Notes: a model not told the origin generated them from the letters alone. Numbered from the stretch's first letter, positions 8,102-16,420 are shown. The stretch: 64,000 nucleotides of DNA from Ensifer sp. BR816 (GCF_000378985.1 NZ_KB905370.1:2489489-2553488), one strand, 5' to 3'. A program made the numbers and translations.

Positions 8102-8401
8102 CTATGCAGCTCTATCGATTTCCGGGATCAACTCCAGTTCGCGATGAAGTGCTCTTTCCTCTGTCTTGAGGTTGAAGCTGGTCTGCATGTTCATCCAAAA
8201 CTCCGGCGTTGTGCGGAAATATTTGGCGAGGCGTAAAGCGGTATCCGTCGTGATCGGTGTTTGCTCCGCCGCTATACGTTCGATGCGGGTGCGAGGAACA
8301 TTGAGCTTTTTCGCCAGGGCACCAGCGCTCATGTTAAGGGGACGTAGGTACTCCTCGCGGAGGATTTCGCCCGGATGGACCGGCGGAAGGGTATGGGTCA
8401 T
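8102..8401 (-). CDS. higA: HigA-type antitoxin (XRE family)
   Basis: 99 residues. It begins THTLPPVHPGEILREEYLRP, the signature of HigA antitoxins, followed by a helix-turn-helix (MSAGALAKKLNVPRTRIERI) and FRTTPEFWMNMQTSFNLK. It neutralises the ribosome-dependent RNase HigB and represses the operon. It lies 27 bases after higB in the usual toxin-first order of this family. Confidence 0.92.
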   Translation of the reverse strand: MTHTLPPVHPGEILREEYLRPLNMSAGALAKKLNVPRTRIERIAAEQTPITTDTALRLAKYFRTTPEFWMNMQTSFNLKTEERALHRELELIPEIDRAA

Positions 8402-8428
8402 CTCAAGCTCCCTGTGCCACGCTGGCGT

Positions 8429-8710
8429 TTAATGGTAGTCAACTATTTCGACGTCTTCGATACCGGCATCTGTCCATACAAAGCATATGCGCCATTGATC
8501 ATTGATCCGGATCGAGTGTTGGCCTTCTCTATCGCCCTTCAGCGCTTCAAGTCGATTTCCCGGAGGGGAACGCAGGTCGTCGAGAGCGGCAGCACTGTTC
8601 AGGATCGTCAATTTACGAACGGCCGACCTTATGATGTCTGAAGGAAAGCCTTTTGGTGCTTTGCCGCGCGCAACGGCTTCGGTTTTGGCGTCCTTAAATG
8701 ACCTGATCAC
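8429..8710 (-). CDS. higB: HigB-type toxin (RelE/ParE fold mRNA interferase)
   Basis: 93 residues: MIRSFKDAKTEAVARGK at the start, LRSPPGNRLEALKGDREGQH in the middle and the terminal WRICFVWTDAGIEDVEIVDY. The last is the characteristic active-site edge of HigB toxins, which cut mRNA on the ribosome. It is the first gene of the higBA operon, and two inverted repeats lie just upstream. Complete and apparently intact. Confidence 0.92.
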   Translation of the reverse strand: MIRSFKDAKTEAVARGKAPKGFPSDIIRSAVRKLTILNSAAALDDLRSPPGNRLEALKGDREGQHSIRINDQWRICFVWTDAGIEDVEIVDYH

Positions 8711-8728
8711 GTCTGGCTCTTCATGCTT

Positions 8729-8783
8729 GTATCATATGGTGATACTGATGAAAGTCAACCAATATGTATCATGGACCGATACA
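8729..8783. promoter_or_regulatory. Two inverted repeats upstream of higB (probable HigA operators)
   Basis: 8729-8745 is GTATCA-N5-TGATAC and 8765-8783 is TGTATC-N7-GATACA. Both have perfect 6-base arms sharing the GTATC/GATAC core, about 37 bases apart. They lie 19-73 bases before the higB ATG, as expected for autoregulation by HigA. Binding is inferred. Confidence 0.65.
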
Positions 8784-8845
8784 GATTCGCAATCGCGGGC
8801 CTTTTTACGCCATCCGAAAATGGACGATCTTCGGTTCAATTCTGT

Positions 8846-9277
8846 TCAAGGCGAGGGATTGGCGATCACGCCCGAATAGCAGCCATAGGCGACCGATCCG
8901 ACGAGAACGCCACGTAGGCGAAAGAAACCCGCATCCGCGAGCGCCTTGGTGACATCGCCAGCGAAGCGATCGGGACCCTGCATGCCGCCCGAGCGAAGAA
9001 GCGTGGAAACCAAACGTCGCCGCTCCCTGATGTTGCCCTTGATCTCGCGATGTCGCCTGACACGCGCTTCGATCTCCGGATCAGCAGCGGGGCCAACATA
9101 GCTCCGCTTGTCCTTGCCCTCGGGAGTTGGGATGTCGAAATAGAAATAGTTTTTGCCCTTCACGGGAACCATGACGAAGCGCCCCTCGAGTGGAAAATCC
9201 GACTGCCATTGCGCGTCCAATGTCTGCTGGACGAGTTCCGCGAACATCGTGCGGAATACAAGATCGATATCTCTCAT
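8846..9277 (-). CDS. GSU2403-family nucleotidyltransferase-fold protein, C-terminally truncated
   Basis: 143 residues matching only the N-terminal third of the GSU2403-type nucleotidyltransferase-fold family: MRDIDLVFRTMFAELVQQTL, YFYFDIPTPEGKDKRSYVGP, IKGNIRERRRLVSTLLRSGG, FFRLRGVLVGSVAYGCYSGV. The family normally runs past 300 residues. Here it ends VIANPSP at the point where the higBA promoter region begins, so the catalytic part is lost. Two large palindromes lie just upstream. Probably a non-functional remnant of a two-gene defence or toxin-like locus; that role is inferred. Confidence 0.75.
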   Translation of the reverse strand: MRDIDLVFRTMFAELVQQTLDAQWQSDFPLEGRFVMVPVKGKNYFYFDIPTPEGKDKRSYVGPAADPEIEARVRRHREIKGNIRERRRLVSTLLRSGGMQGPDRFAGDVTKALADAGFFRLRGVLVGSVAYGCYSGVIANPSP

Positions 9278-9294
9278 CGTCCTCGCCAGCCTCG

Positions 9295-9362
9295 GTTATA
9301 ATGTAATTGTAAAAACATTATAACCACGTCCGTTATAATGTGTATGTGAAAAACATTGTAAC
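9295..9362. repeat. Tandem pair of 30-base palindromes
   Basis: 9295-9324 is GTTATAATGT-N10-ACATTATAAC with perfect 10-base arms. 9332-9362 is GTTATAATGT-N11-ACATTGTAAC with one mismatch. They are 37 bases apart and lie 18 bases before the start of the truncated nucleotidyltransferase gene. Spacing and symmetry suggest an operator for a dimeric repressor bound at two sites. The AT-rich composition contrasts with the GC-rich surroundings. Confidence 0.75.
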
Positions 9363-9389
9363 TTCTCTGTTTTTGTCAAGTCAGCCAAC

Positions 9390-9540
9390 GTCAAGGCTCT
9401 GGCACGCGAAGTTCAACAGAAATACCCCACATCTGTTCACCGAGCTCGAGAGCGACCTTGACCAAGTCGAATTGAATTCCAGCCTCGAGCATAGCGACAT
9501 GGTCGGCCAAACTGGCCGGAGGCTTATTCGGATTTCCTAA
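9390..9540 (+). pseudogene. Relic of the SyrB-associated gene found at 19217
   Basis: Bases 9390-9451 encode VKALAREVQQK, then, after a one-base insertion (T at about 9423), TPHLFTELES. This closely matches LKALAREIQQKTPHLFTEHE of the gene at 19217, at DNA level too. No flanking homology remains and no start codon is in frame, so it is a fragment. Confidence 0.7.
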
Positions 9541-9648
9541 CGCGCTTGCCCCTCTTCTATCCGGAAAACCGAATACAGCCGTACGGCAGGGCAAACAAAG
9601 GTACTTCTACTTCAATGGCTTAGCGGCGGCTCTCGCGCCTGTTCCAAT

Positions 9649-9664
9649 TGGCACGCGTGTTGCT
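9649..9664 (+). promoter_or_regulatory. Sigma-54 (RpoN) promoter of the aspA operon
   Basis: TGGCACG-CGTG-TTGCT matches the -24/-12 consensus TGGCACG-N4-TTGCW at every position. Transcription would start near 9675, giving a leader of about 45 bases before the aspA ATG at 9720. Sigma-54 promoters need an AAA+ activator, and a DctD-like activator is encoded at the end of the same cluster. Confidence 0.85.
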
Positions 9665-9719
9665 CTCTTCAGCCAATAGCCCGCTCAACAGCGGGTGGAT
9701 GGAGAGGAGCAAGCCCAAA

Positions 9720-11138
9720 ATGACTGTTGCCTTGAGCCGTATTGAACACGACCTGCTTGGGGACCGAGAGGTCCCCATGGACGCATACTACGGTGTTCAC
9801 ACCCTGCGCGCCGTTGAAAACTTCGCCGTGACAGGCATTCCGATTTCCCACTATCAGGACCTGATCCGTGCCCTCGCGCAAATCAAGATGGCCGCCGCGC
9901 GAGCCAATCTGCAACTGGGGCAGCTCGACGCCGAACGGGCCGGGGCGATTGTTGCCGCCTGCCGGGAAATCGCAGGCGGTGCGCTCAATAACCAATTCGT
10001 CGTGGACGTCATCCAGGGAGGCGCCGGTACTTCCACCAACATGAATGCCAACGAGGTGATCGCCAACCGGGCGCTGGAGCTTCTGGGCCACGTCCGTGGC
10101 GAATACCGGCACCTGCACCCGAACGAACATGTCAACCTTGGCCAGTCCACCAACGACGTCTATCCGACGGCGCTGAAGCTTGCGACCTATACCGGCATTT
10201 TCCGTTTGATCGATGCCATGGCCCATCTCCGGGCAGCCTTCGAGCGCAAGGCGGACGAATTCCACGACATCCTCAAAATGGGGCGGACCCAGCTGCAGGA
10301 CGCGGTGCCGATGACGCTGGGGCAGGAATTCTCCACCTATGCGGTAATGCTGGCCGAAGACGAACAGCGGCTGCGCGAGGCTGCCTTGCTGATCCGCGAG
10401 ATCAACCTCGGCGCAACGGCGATCGGCACCGGCATCACCGCCCATCCCGAATACGCGCCGCTGGTTTGCCGGCTGCTTTCGGAGATCAGCGGCGTACCAG
10501 TCATCACTGCGCCCAATCTCATTGAAGCTACGCAGGATTGCGGCAGCTTCGTCCAGCTTTCGGGCGTCTTGAAGCGCGTCGCGGTCAAGCTGTCCAAGGT
10601 TTGCAACGACCTTCGCCTGCTCTCCAGCGGCCCGCGGGCGGGTTTCGGCGAAATCAACCTGCCGCCCCGCCAGGCCGGCTCGTCGATCATGCCCGGCAAG
10701 GTCAATCCGGTGATCCCGGAACTCGTCAACCAGATCGCCTTCGAGGTGATCGGCAACGATCTGACGGTGACCTTCGCCGCCGAAGCGGGCCAGCTGCAGC
10801 TCAACGCCTTCGAGCCGGTCATCGCCCACAGCCTGTTCAAGAGCATCGGCCACCTCAGCCGGGGGTGCCTGATTCTTGCCGACAAATGTGTTGATGGCAT
10901 CACTGCGAACCGCGAGCGCCTGGAGGCGAGCGTGCTGGGCTCGATCGGCATCGTCACCGCACTCAATCCCATCATCGGTTATGCCAATGCCACCGAAGTC
11001 GCAGCGGAAGCGCACCGCACCGGAAGGGGCGTCGCCGAACTGGTGGAGGCGCGTGGGCTGATGACGCCCGAAGCGCTAGCCGAGGCCTTGCACCCCGAGT
11101 CGCTTACCAAGCCGCGCCCGATCATGGCGCGCAGCTAA
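9720..11138 (+). CDS. aspA: Aspartate ammonia-lyase (aspartase)
   Basis: 472 residues. Converts L-aspartate to fumarate and ammonia in the cytosol. Fumarase/aspartase superfamily signatures are GAGTSTNMNANEVIANRALE, NLGQSTNDVYPTALK, MGRTQLQDAVPMTLGQE and the catalytic serine loop GSSIMPGKVNP. The last is the superfamily signature. The ATG at 9720 follows GGAGAGGAGC; an in-frame TTG at 9648 lies inside the sigma-54 promoter and is rejected. First gene of a unit with a dicarboxylate/amino-acid symporter and a DctB/DctD pair, so aspartate probably serves as carbon and nitrogen source. Fumarate hydratase is the main alternative, but gene context and motif details favour aspartase. Confidence 0.9.
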   Translation: MTVALSRIEHDLLGDREVPMDAYYGVHTLRAVENFAVTGIPISHYQDLIRALAQIKMAAARANLQLGQLDAERAGAIVAACREIAGGALNNQFVVDVIQGGAGTSTNMNANEVIANRALELLGHVRGEYRHLHPNEHVNLGQSTNDVYPTALKLATYTGIFRLIDAMAHLRAAFERKADEFHDILKMGRTQLQDAVPMTLGQEFSTYAVMLAEDEQRLREAALLIREINLGATAIGTGITAHPEYAPLVCRLLSEISGVPVITAPNLIEATQDCGSFVQLSGVLKRVAVKLSKVCNDLRLLSSGPRAGFGEINLPPRQAGSSIMPGKVNPVIPELVNQIAFEVIGNDLTVTFAAEAGQLQLNAFEPVIAHSLFKSIGHLSRGCLILADKCVDGITANRERLEASVLGSIGIVTALNPIIGYANATEVAAEAHRTGRGVAELVEARGLMTPEALAEALHPESLTKPRPIMARS

Positions 11139-11162
11139 ACCATCCAGATTGTTGATCAAAAA

Positions 11163-11182
11163 CCGCCGGATGAATCCGGCGG
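11163..11182 (+). promoter_or_regulatory. Hairpin in the aspA-symporter gap, next to the ribosome site
   Basis: CCGCCGGAT-GA-ATCCGGCGG forms a perfect 9-base stem immediately before the GGGAGGAAGGAG ribosome site of the symporter gene. It could limit read-through, protect a processed mRNA end or tune translation. Confidence 0.5.
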
Positions 11183-11200
11183 GGGAGGAAGGAGACTATC

Positions 11201-12481
11201 ATGAAGATAAACAAGCAAACGACCTGGATCATCATCGCAATGATCCTGGGCGTCATCGTCGGCTATGGCTGCAACGTGCTGTCGGGCAGCCCGGCTGCGG
11301 CGAAAGACATCGCCGGCTATTTCGCGATGGTGACCGACATTTTCCTGCGGCTGATCAAGATGATCATCGCGCCCTTGATTTTCACGACCCTCGTTGCCGG
11401 CATGGCCGGCATGGGGGACGCCCGCACCGTCGGGCGCATCGGCGGCAAGGCGCTCGGCTGGTTCCTGATGGCCTCGCTCGCGTCGCTGGCGATTGGCCTC
11501 GTCTTTGCGAACCTTTTCCAACCCGGCGCCAATGTCGGCGTGCCGCTGCCCGATGTATCGGCCTCGGCCGAATTGAAGACGACGTCGCTCAATCTCAAGG
11601 ACTTCATCACCCACGTCTTCCCGCGCAACATCTTCGAGGCGATGGCGAACAACGAGATCTTGCAGATCCTCGTCTTCTCGGTGTTCTTTGGTCTTGCGCT
11701 CGGTAGTCTGAAGGACACGAAGGCGCGCGCCCTCATCGAAGTGATCGAAGGCGCAGTCCCGGTCATGCTGAAGGTGACAGATTACGTGATGCGCTTCGCA
11801 CCGGTCGGCGTCTTTGCCGCCGTCGCCAATGTCGTCACCGTCCAAGGCCTAGGGATCCTGATGGTCTACGGCAAGTTCGTCGGCAGCTTCTACGCGACGC
11901 TCGTCGTGCTCTGGGCCGTGCTGATCGGCGCCGGTTTCCTCGTGCTCGGGACAAGCGTATTCCGTCTGGTCCGGGAAGTGCGCCAGCCGATGCTCGTCGG
12001 CTTTTCCACCGCCTCCAGCGAAGCGGCCTACCCGCGCGTGATGGAGAAGCTGGAAGACTTCGGCGCCAAGGAGCGCGTCATCGGTTTCGTCCTGCCGCTC
12101 GGCTATTCGTTCAACCTGGACGGATCGATGATCTATACGGCCTTTGCCGCCTTGTTCATCTCCCAGGCTTATGGCTTGCCGCTCACCATGGAGCAGCAGA
12201 TCGTCATGCTGCTCGTGCTCATGGTTTCGAGCAAGGGCATCGCCGGTGTGCCGCGCTCCGCGCTGGTCGTCGTTGCCGCCGTGCTGCCGATGTTCAACCT
12301 GCCGGAGGCAGGGGTGCTTTTAATCATGGGTATCGACCATTTCCTCGACATGGGGCGAACCGCCACCAACGTGCTCGGCAATGCGATCGCCACCACGGTC
12401 GTTGCCAAGTGGGAAAACGCGCTCGACATTCCTGACGAAGCGGAAGAGCGCACGCGCGAAGGACTGGTTGCGGCTGAATAG
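11201..12481 (+). CDS. Dicarboxylate/amino-acid:cation symporter (DAACS family)
   Basis: 426 residues, multi-pass inner-membrane protein of the DctA/GltP family. It carries LRLIKMIIAPLIFTTLVAG in the second helix, the serine-rich re-entrant loop GFSTASSEAAYPRVMEKLE, LPLGYSFNLDGSMIYTAFAA and the substrate-binding helix MGRTATNVLGNAIATTVVAKW. It imports C4-dicarboxylates or acidic amino acids with protons or sodium. Position after aspA suggests aspartate (or fumarate/succinate) as substrate. ATG 11201 has a strong GGAGGAAGGAG ribosome site. An inverted repeat terminator-like hairpin follows at 12498. Confidence 0.93.
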   Translation: MKINKQTTWIIIAMILGVIVGYGCNVLSGSPAAAKDIAGYFAMVTDIFLRLIKMIIAPLIFTTLVAGMAGMGDARTVGRIGGKALGWFLMASLASLAIGLVFANLFQPGANVGVPLPDVSASAELKTTSLNLKDFITHVFPRNIFEAMANNEILQILVFSVFFGLALGSLKDTKARALIEVIEGAVPVMLKVTDYVMRFAPVGVFAAVANVVTVQGLGILMVYGKFVGSFYATLVVLWAVLIGAGFLVLGTSVFRLVREVRQPMLVGFSTASSEAAYPRVMEKLEDFGAKERVIGFVLPLGYSFNLDGSMIYTAFAALFISQAYGLPLTMEQQIVMLLVLMVSSKGIAGVPRSALVVVAAVLPMFNLPEAGVLLIMGIDHFLDMGRTATNVLGNAIATTVVAKWENALDIPDEAEERTREGLVAAE

Positions 12482-12497
12482 GCCGGCGCCCAACAAA

Positions 12498-12529
12498 GAT
12501 CTGCCCGCCGCTGAGAAGGCGGGCAGATC
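12498..12529. terminator. Perfect 12-base hairpin after the symporter gene
   Basis: GATCTGCCCGCC and GGCGGGCAGATC enclose the 8-base loop GCTGAGAA, starting 16 bases after the symporter stop. There is no T-run, so it may be an attenuator separating high transporter/aspA expression from the downstream kinase-regulator genes. Confidence 0.65.
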
Positions 12530-12618
12530 ACCGCATGCTCGCTCGGTCTCATCGGATGTGGTAGGGAACCGGGTCAACAACACTGCTGCGGCGTGCGCAT
12601 CCGCTTCCATTCATTCCC

Positions 12619-14418
12619 ATGTCGATCGCCTCTCTCATTCGCAAATACGGTTTGCTGCTTCCCGGTCTAGTCGCCATGGCGCTTGCCGTCGGCATTGCGG
12701 GCTTTCGCATCAGCGAGAACCTGGGGCTTGCCGAACTGCAAAGAACGGGAACGCAGCGGCTCGAGCTCTACGCCACCAGCCTGAACAGGCAGATCGACAA
12801 ATACGCCTATTTCCCCGCCACTCTCGGGCTGGAGAGAGACGTAATCGACCTGATCGCACACGGAAAACCGCTCACCGACACCGTCAACCGCTATCTTGAG
12901 CAGCTGAACCAGCGGGCGGGTACGCTCTCGATCTACCTGCTCGACCGGCAAGGACATGTGGTCGCCGCCAGCAACTGGAACCGGCCGGACAGCTTCATCG
13001 GCGAAGACCTGTCCTATCGCTCCTATTTCAACGATTCCATACGGGGCCGGCCCGGACGGCTTTTCGGTATAGGCACTACCGTTGGCGAGCCTGGCTACTA
13101 TCTTTCCTCGCCCTTGCTCGCGAATGGCGGGGTCGTTGGCGTGGCTGTGGTCAAGGTCAGCCTCGAACAGTTGGAACAGTCGTGGGCGACCGTCGAGGTG
13201 CCCGTCATCGTCACGGACCAGAACGGCGTCGTCATCCTTGCATCCGTCCCATCTTGGAAATTCACCACGCTGCGCCCGCTGCCGGATGCAGAACGCCGGC
13301 GGCTCGAGCGCGGCCTGCAATACAATGCTCGCCCGCTTCCCTCACTCGGCCTGCGGCATGAGGAGGCTCTCGGTGAAACTGCCGCCCTCGTGCGGCTCGC
13401 GCCATCGGCGGAGGTGGACGGCGGTTCCAAGCTGTCGGGCAATTTTCTGGCGCAGACCGCCCCGATGGCCGAGACCGGCTGGTCGCTGACGGTGCTCTCC
13501 CCCGCCGGCGAAATCGGCACCATCGCCTGGACTCGTGCAGCGCTTGCCGCAACCGCCAGCGCCTTCGTTGGCATCGTGCTGGTGCTGCTCGACCAACGGC
13601 GGCGGCATCTGCGCGACAGGTTGCGGGCACGCGAGGCGCTGCAGCGCGCGCACGACGAACTGGAGCGCAAGGTGGAGGAACGGACACGGACGTTGCGTGC
13701 CGCCCAGGACGAGCTCGTCCATGCCGCCAAGCTGGCCACGATCGGTCAGATTTCCGCCGGCCTTGCCCATGAGATAAACCAGCCTCTGGCGGCGCTGCGC
13801 ACGCTCTCCGGCAACGCGGTCAAATTTCTTAGGCGCGGCGATGTCGCGACCGCCGAAAGCAATCTCGATCGCATCGGCAGCATCGTCGACGGGTTGGGCA
13901 CGCTCACCAACCAGCTCAAGTCCTTCGCCCGCAAATCCCCGGGCACGGTGGGTGCGGTCGACGTGCGACGCGCGGTCGACAACGCGCTGTTCCTGCTCGA
14001 CCAGGGCCTGCGCCGCGCGGGCGTGGCCGTGTCTACCGAGATTGAGGCGGATGAAGTGATAGCACTCTGCGATGCCAACCGCCTGGAGCAGGTCATGGTC
14101 AACCTCATTGCCAACGCACTGGACGCGATCGAGGGCACCGCGTCACCGACGCTCCGCCTTTGCGGCCGGCGCGAGGACACGCGCGTCGTCATCGACGTCC
14201 ATGACAACGGGCCGGGCCTGCCCGAGCATGTGCGCGAACACCTCTTCGAGCCGTTCTTCACGACCAAGGAAAGCAACAGGGGCCTTGGGCTCGGCTTGGC
14301 CATTTCGTCGGAAATCGTGCATCATTTCGGTGGAACGCTGACCGGCGCGAACCATCCCCAGGGCGGCGCCGTTTTCACCGTCGCTCTTCCCGCAACCGGT
14401 ATCGGAGATACACCATGA
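12619..14418 (+). CDS. dctB: DctB-like sensor histidine kinase
   Basis: 599 residues. An N-terminal membrane helix (about 10-30) is followed by a double-PAS/Cache periplasmic domain (to about 300) with LDRQGHVVAASNWNRPDSFI and DLSYRSYFNDSIRGRPG. A second helix and a coiled coil (REALQRAHDELERKVEERTR) come next. The histidine box is GLAHEINQPLAALRTLSGNA; ATPase boxes are VNLIANALDAIEG, DNGPGLPEH and GLGLGLAISSEIV. This is the layout of DctB, the C4-dicarboxylate sensor that phosphorylates DctD. It overlaps the next gene by 4 bases (ATGA). Its ligand is inferred from the adjacent transport and aspartase genes. Confidence 0.93.
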   Translation: MSIASLIRKYGLLLPGLVAMALAVGIAGFRISENLGLAELQRTGTQRLELYATSLNRQIDKYAYFPATLGLERDVIDLIAHGKPLTDTVNRYLEQLNQRAGTLSIYLLDRQGHVVAASNWNRPDSFIGEDLSYRSYFNDSIRGRPGRLFGIGTTVGEPGYYLSSPLLANGGVVGVAVVKVSLEQLEQSWATVEVPVIVTDQNGVVILASVPSWKFTTLRPLPDAERRRLERGLQYNARPLPSLGLRHEEALGETAALVRLAPSAEVDGGSKLSGNFLAQTAPMAETGWSLTVLSPAGEIGTIAWTRAALAATASAFVGIVLVLLDQRRRHLRDRLRAREALQRAHDELERKVEERTRTLRAAQDELVHAAKLATIGQISAGLAHEINQPLAALRTLSGNAVKFLRRGDVATAESNLDRIGSIVDGLGTLTNQLKSFARKSPGTVGAVDVRRAVDNALFLLDQGLRRAGVAVSTEIEADEVIALCDANRLEQVMVNLIANALDAIEGTASPTLRLCGRREDTRVVIDVHDNGPGLPEHVREHLFEPFFTTKESNRGLGLGLAISSEIVHHFGGTLTGANHPQGGAVFTVALPATGIGDTP

Positions 14419-15743
14419 GCGACAACCTCAAGGTCCTAATCGTCGAGGACGAGCCGAATGTCCGCCTCGGGTGCCAACAGACACTCGAGCTCGAAGGCAT
14501 GGATGTCGAAGCGGTGGAAAGCGCCGAGAAGGCACGACGGCTCGTTTCCGCCGACTATCCAGGCATCGTCCTCACCGATATCCGCCTGCCGGGCGATGAC
14601 GGCATGGCGCTCATGCACGATCTCTTCCAGCAGGATCGCGACCTGCCGGTGGTGTTGATGACCGGGCATGGCGATGTTTCGCTGGCGGTTCAGGCGATGA
14701 AAGACGGAGCGCACGACTTCATCGAGAAGCCTTTCTCCCCCGATTATTTCGTCGAGGTCGTGCGCCGGGCACTTGAGAAACGCAGGCTGACGCTCGAGGT
14801 GCGCGAACTGCGCGCCAAGCTTTTGGGCCAACAATCGACCGCGGCTCGCATCATCGGTCGTTCACTCGCCATAGAGCGGGTGCGCCACCTCATCGGCGAG
14901 CTTGGCAACAGCGCGGCGGATGTGTTGATCCAGGGCGAAACTGGAACAGGCAAGGAGCTTGTGGCGCGATGCCTGCATGAGGCCAGTCCGAGACGCAGCG
15001 GTAATTTCGTCGCCATCAATTGCGGCGGTGTGCCGGAAAACCTGTTCGACAGCGAAATATTTGGCCATGAGCCTGGTGCCTTCACCGGTGCCGCCAAACG
15101 GCGGATAGGCAAGATCGAGCACGCCAACGGCGGGACGCTATTTCTCGACGAGATCGAAAGCATGCCGATGGCCATGCAGGTCAAACTGCTTCGGGTCCTG
15201 CAAGAGCGCACGCTCGAGCGCCTTGGATCGAACAGCCCGATCCCCGTCGACTGCCGTGTCATCGCGGCGACCAAGGTCGACCTGGCAGCGCTTGCCGAAA
15301 AAGGAGGGTTCCGGCCGGACCTATACTATCGTCTGAACGTGGCGATGCTGCCATTGCCGCCGTTGCGCGAACGGCGCGAGGACATTGGCCTCCTGTTCGA
15401 GCAGTTTGCCCTGGAGGCGGCATCCCGCCACGAGCGAGGCGAGCTCGCGCCCGACGTCGAGCGAACCCAGCGATTGTTCGCCCACCATTGGCCCGGCAAC
15501 GTCCGAGAGCTGCGCAATGTCGCTGAACGCTGCGTGCTGGGCATAGCAGCGGGCTTCCCGCCATTCCGCGAGGCGACGAACACCCCCTCTCGGCCCTTGG
15601 CAAGATATGTCGAAGAGTTTGAACGCGCCCTTATAGCCGACGCTCTTAGCCGCAACGGCAACAGCCTGGCTCGCGTCAGCGAGGAATTGCTCGTACCGAA
15701 GGCGACCCTGCACGACAAGATCCGCAAATACGGCTTGGCGTGA
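14415..15743 (+). CDS. dctD: DctD-like sigma-54-dependent response regulator
   Basis: 442 residues. The receiver domain has its phosphoacceptor Asp55 in VLTDIRLPGDDG and a conserved Lys in FIEKPFSPDYF. The AAA+ domain carries Walker A GETGTGKE, the sigma-54 contact loop GAFTGA, and Walker B GGTLFLDEIESMP. A Fis-type DNA-binding helix-turn-helix closes the protein (RVSEELLVPKATLHDKIRKY). It should activate sigma-54 promoters; the perfect -24/-12 site upstream of aspA is the obvious target. ATGA overlap couples it to dctB. Confidence 0.94.
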   Translation: MSDNLKVLIVEDEPNVRLGCQQTLELEGMDVEAVESAEKARRLVSADYPGIVLTDIRLPGDDGMALMHDLFQQDRDLPVVLMTGHGDVSLAVQAMKDGAHDFIEKPFSPDYFVEVVRRALEKRRLTLEVRELRAKLLGQQSTAARIIGRSLAIERVRHLIGELGNSAADVLIQGETGTGKELVARCLHEASPRRSGNFVAINCGGVPENLFDSEIFGHEPGAFTGAAKRRIGKIEHANGGTLFLDEIESMPMAMQVKLLRVLQERTLERLGSNSPIPVDCRVIAATKVDLAALAEKGGFRPDLYYRLNVAMLPLPPLRERREDIGLLFEQFALEAASRHERGELAPDVERTQRLFAHHWPGNVRELRNVAERCVLGIAAGFPPFREATNTPSRPLARYVEEFERALIADALSRNGNSLARVSEELLVPKATLHDKIRKYGLA

Positions 15744-15834
15744 CTGACGAACGGCCACCGAAACGCGCATAAGAGGACATAGCGGTGGTTTCCCAAGCCT
15801 ATCCTCTTGCGAGGGAGTGCCGGCTTTGGATCGT

Positions 15835-16239
15835 GCTCTAGCCGTCTCTTGCCCAGCCCGGTAGACCGATGCCGAGCATAGTTAGGAGCAATCATGGGGT
15901 AGCCGGCTGGGAGCCCCACTTCTCACGATTTGCTCTGGAGTGAGGCCGTACTTTACCATCGGTTGGCGCCTCAGGATTTGAACTTTTTGCCATCCTCCAG
16001 GCAGATGAGGAAATCGACCGTCACCGACTTCTTAATCGGCACGGCGGGGCGCGCTGTTCTTCAACGGCCGTCTAAGTTTGATGTGGCGGAGATGTGCCGC
16101 TCAGCGAGGAATACGTCTGCTGGATAAGGCTGGACAAATCGCTGGCAGAAACGGCGTTGCGGCTCAGATAGGCCGCGACGATCCGGCTTGTCAGCTCCAG
16201 CTTTCGCTCCAAATTGCTCGGACGTGATTCGCTCAACAT
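15835..16239 (-). pseudogene. MucR/Ros-family transcriptional regulator, broken by frameshifts
   Basis: Minus strand from ATG 16239: LELTSRIVAAYLSRNAVSAS and DLSSLIQQTYSSLS match the MucR N-terminus. The frame then shifts to VPIKKSVTVDFLICLEDGKK (zinc-finger start, around 15985-16040). A stop follows, and MVKYGLTPEQ and GLPAGYPMIAPNYA (15877-15920) appear in other frames. The pieces are in MucR order, so at least three disruptions have inactivated one gene. MucR proteins repress or activate exopolysaccharide, motility and symbiosis genes in rhizobia. Confidence 0.85.
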
Positions 16240-16420
16240 CGCCACCTTTGTTCGCCTGCCGCTCAGACGGGTTCGCTCAACGAGCAGGTATTTCGGCCGG
16301 AAGGAAGGCGGACGGCGTCGTCGTTTTTTGACAAATTTCTGGGCATTTTGGCTTGTGTGTCCCGTTCTGCTGGCTGCATGCGTTGCCAGCGTCTGGATCG
16401 CTTTCTATCCTGACGCATGA
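16214..16420 (+). CDS. Possible small membrane protein upstream of the exonuclease
   Basis: An open frame whose end, FWAFWLVCPVLLAACVASVW, forms one clear membrane helix preceded by a basic stretch (GRRRRF). The only far-upstream start is TTG and lies over the 5' end of the MucR relic. No ribosome site is convincing. It is 45 bases before the exonuclease gene. Probably chance, kept because of the strong helix. Confidence 0.22.
   Translation: MLGRDSLNIATFVRLPLRRVRSTSRYFGRKEGGRRRRFLTNFWAFWLVCPVLLAACVASVWIAFYPDA

Noticed and set aside
9295..9362. CRISPR-like repeats
   Set aside because: Only two units, each itself a palindrome, and no spacers of constant length; read as operators.
9648..9719. 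Upstream TTG start giving a 496-residue AspA
   Set aside because: The extension lies over the sigma-54 promoter, and the family sequence starts at ATG 9720.
9669..11015. 448-codon frame antisense to aspA
   Set aside because: Arises from codon bias of the opposite strand; the aspA translation carries the full aspartase signature.
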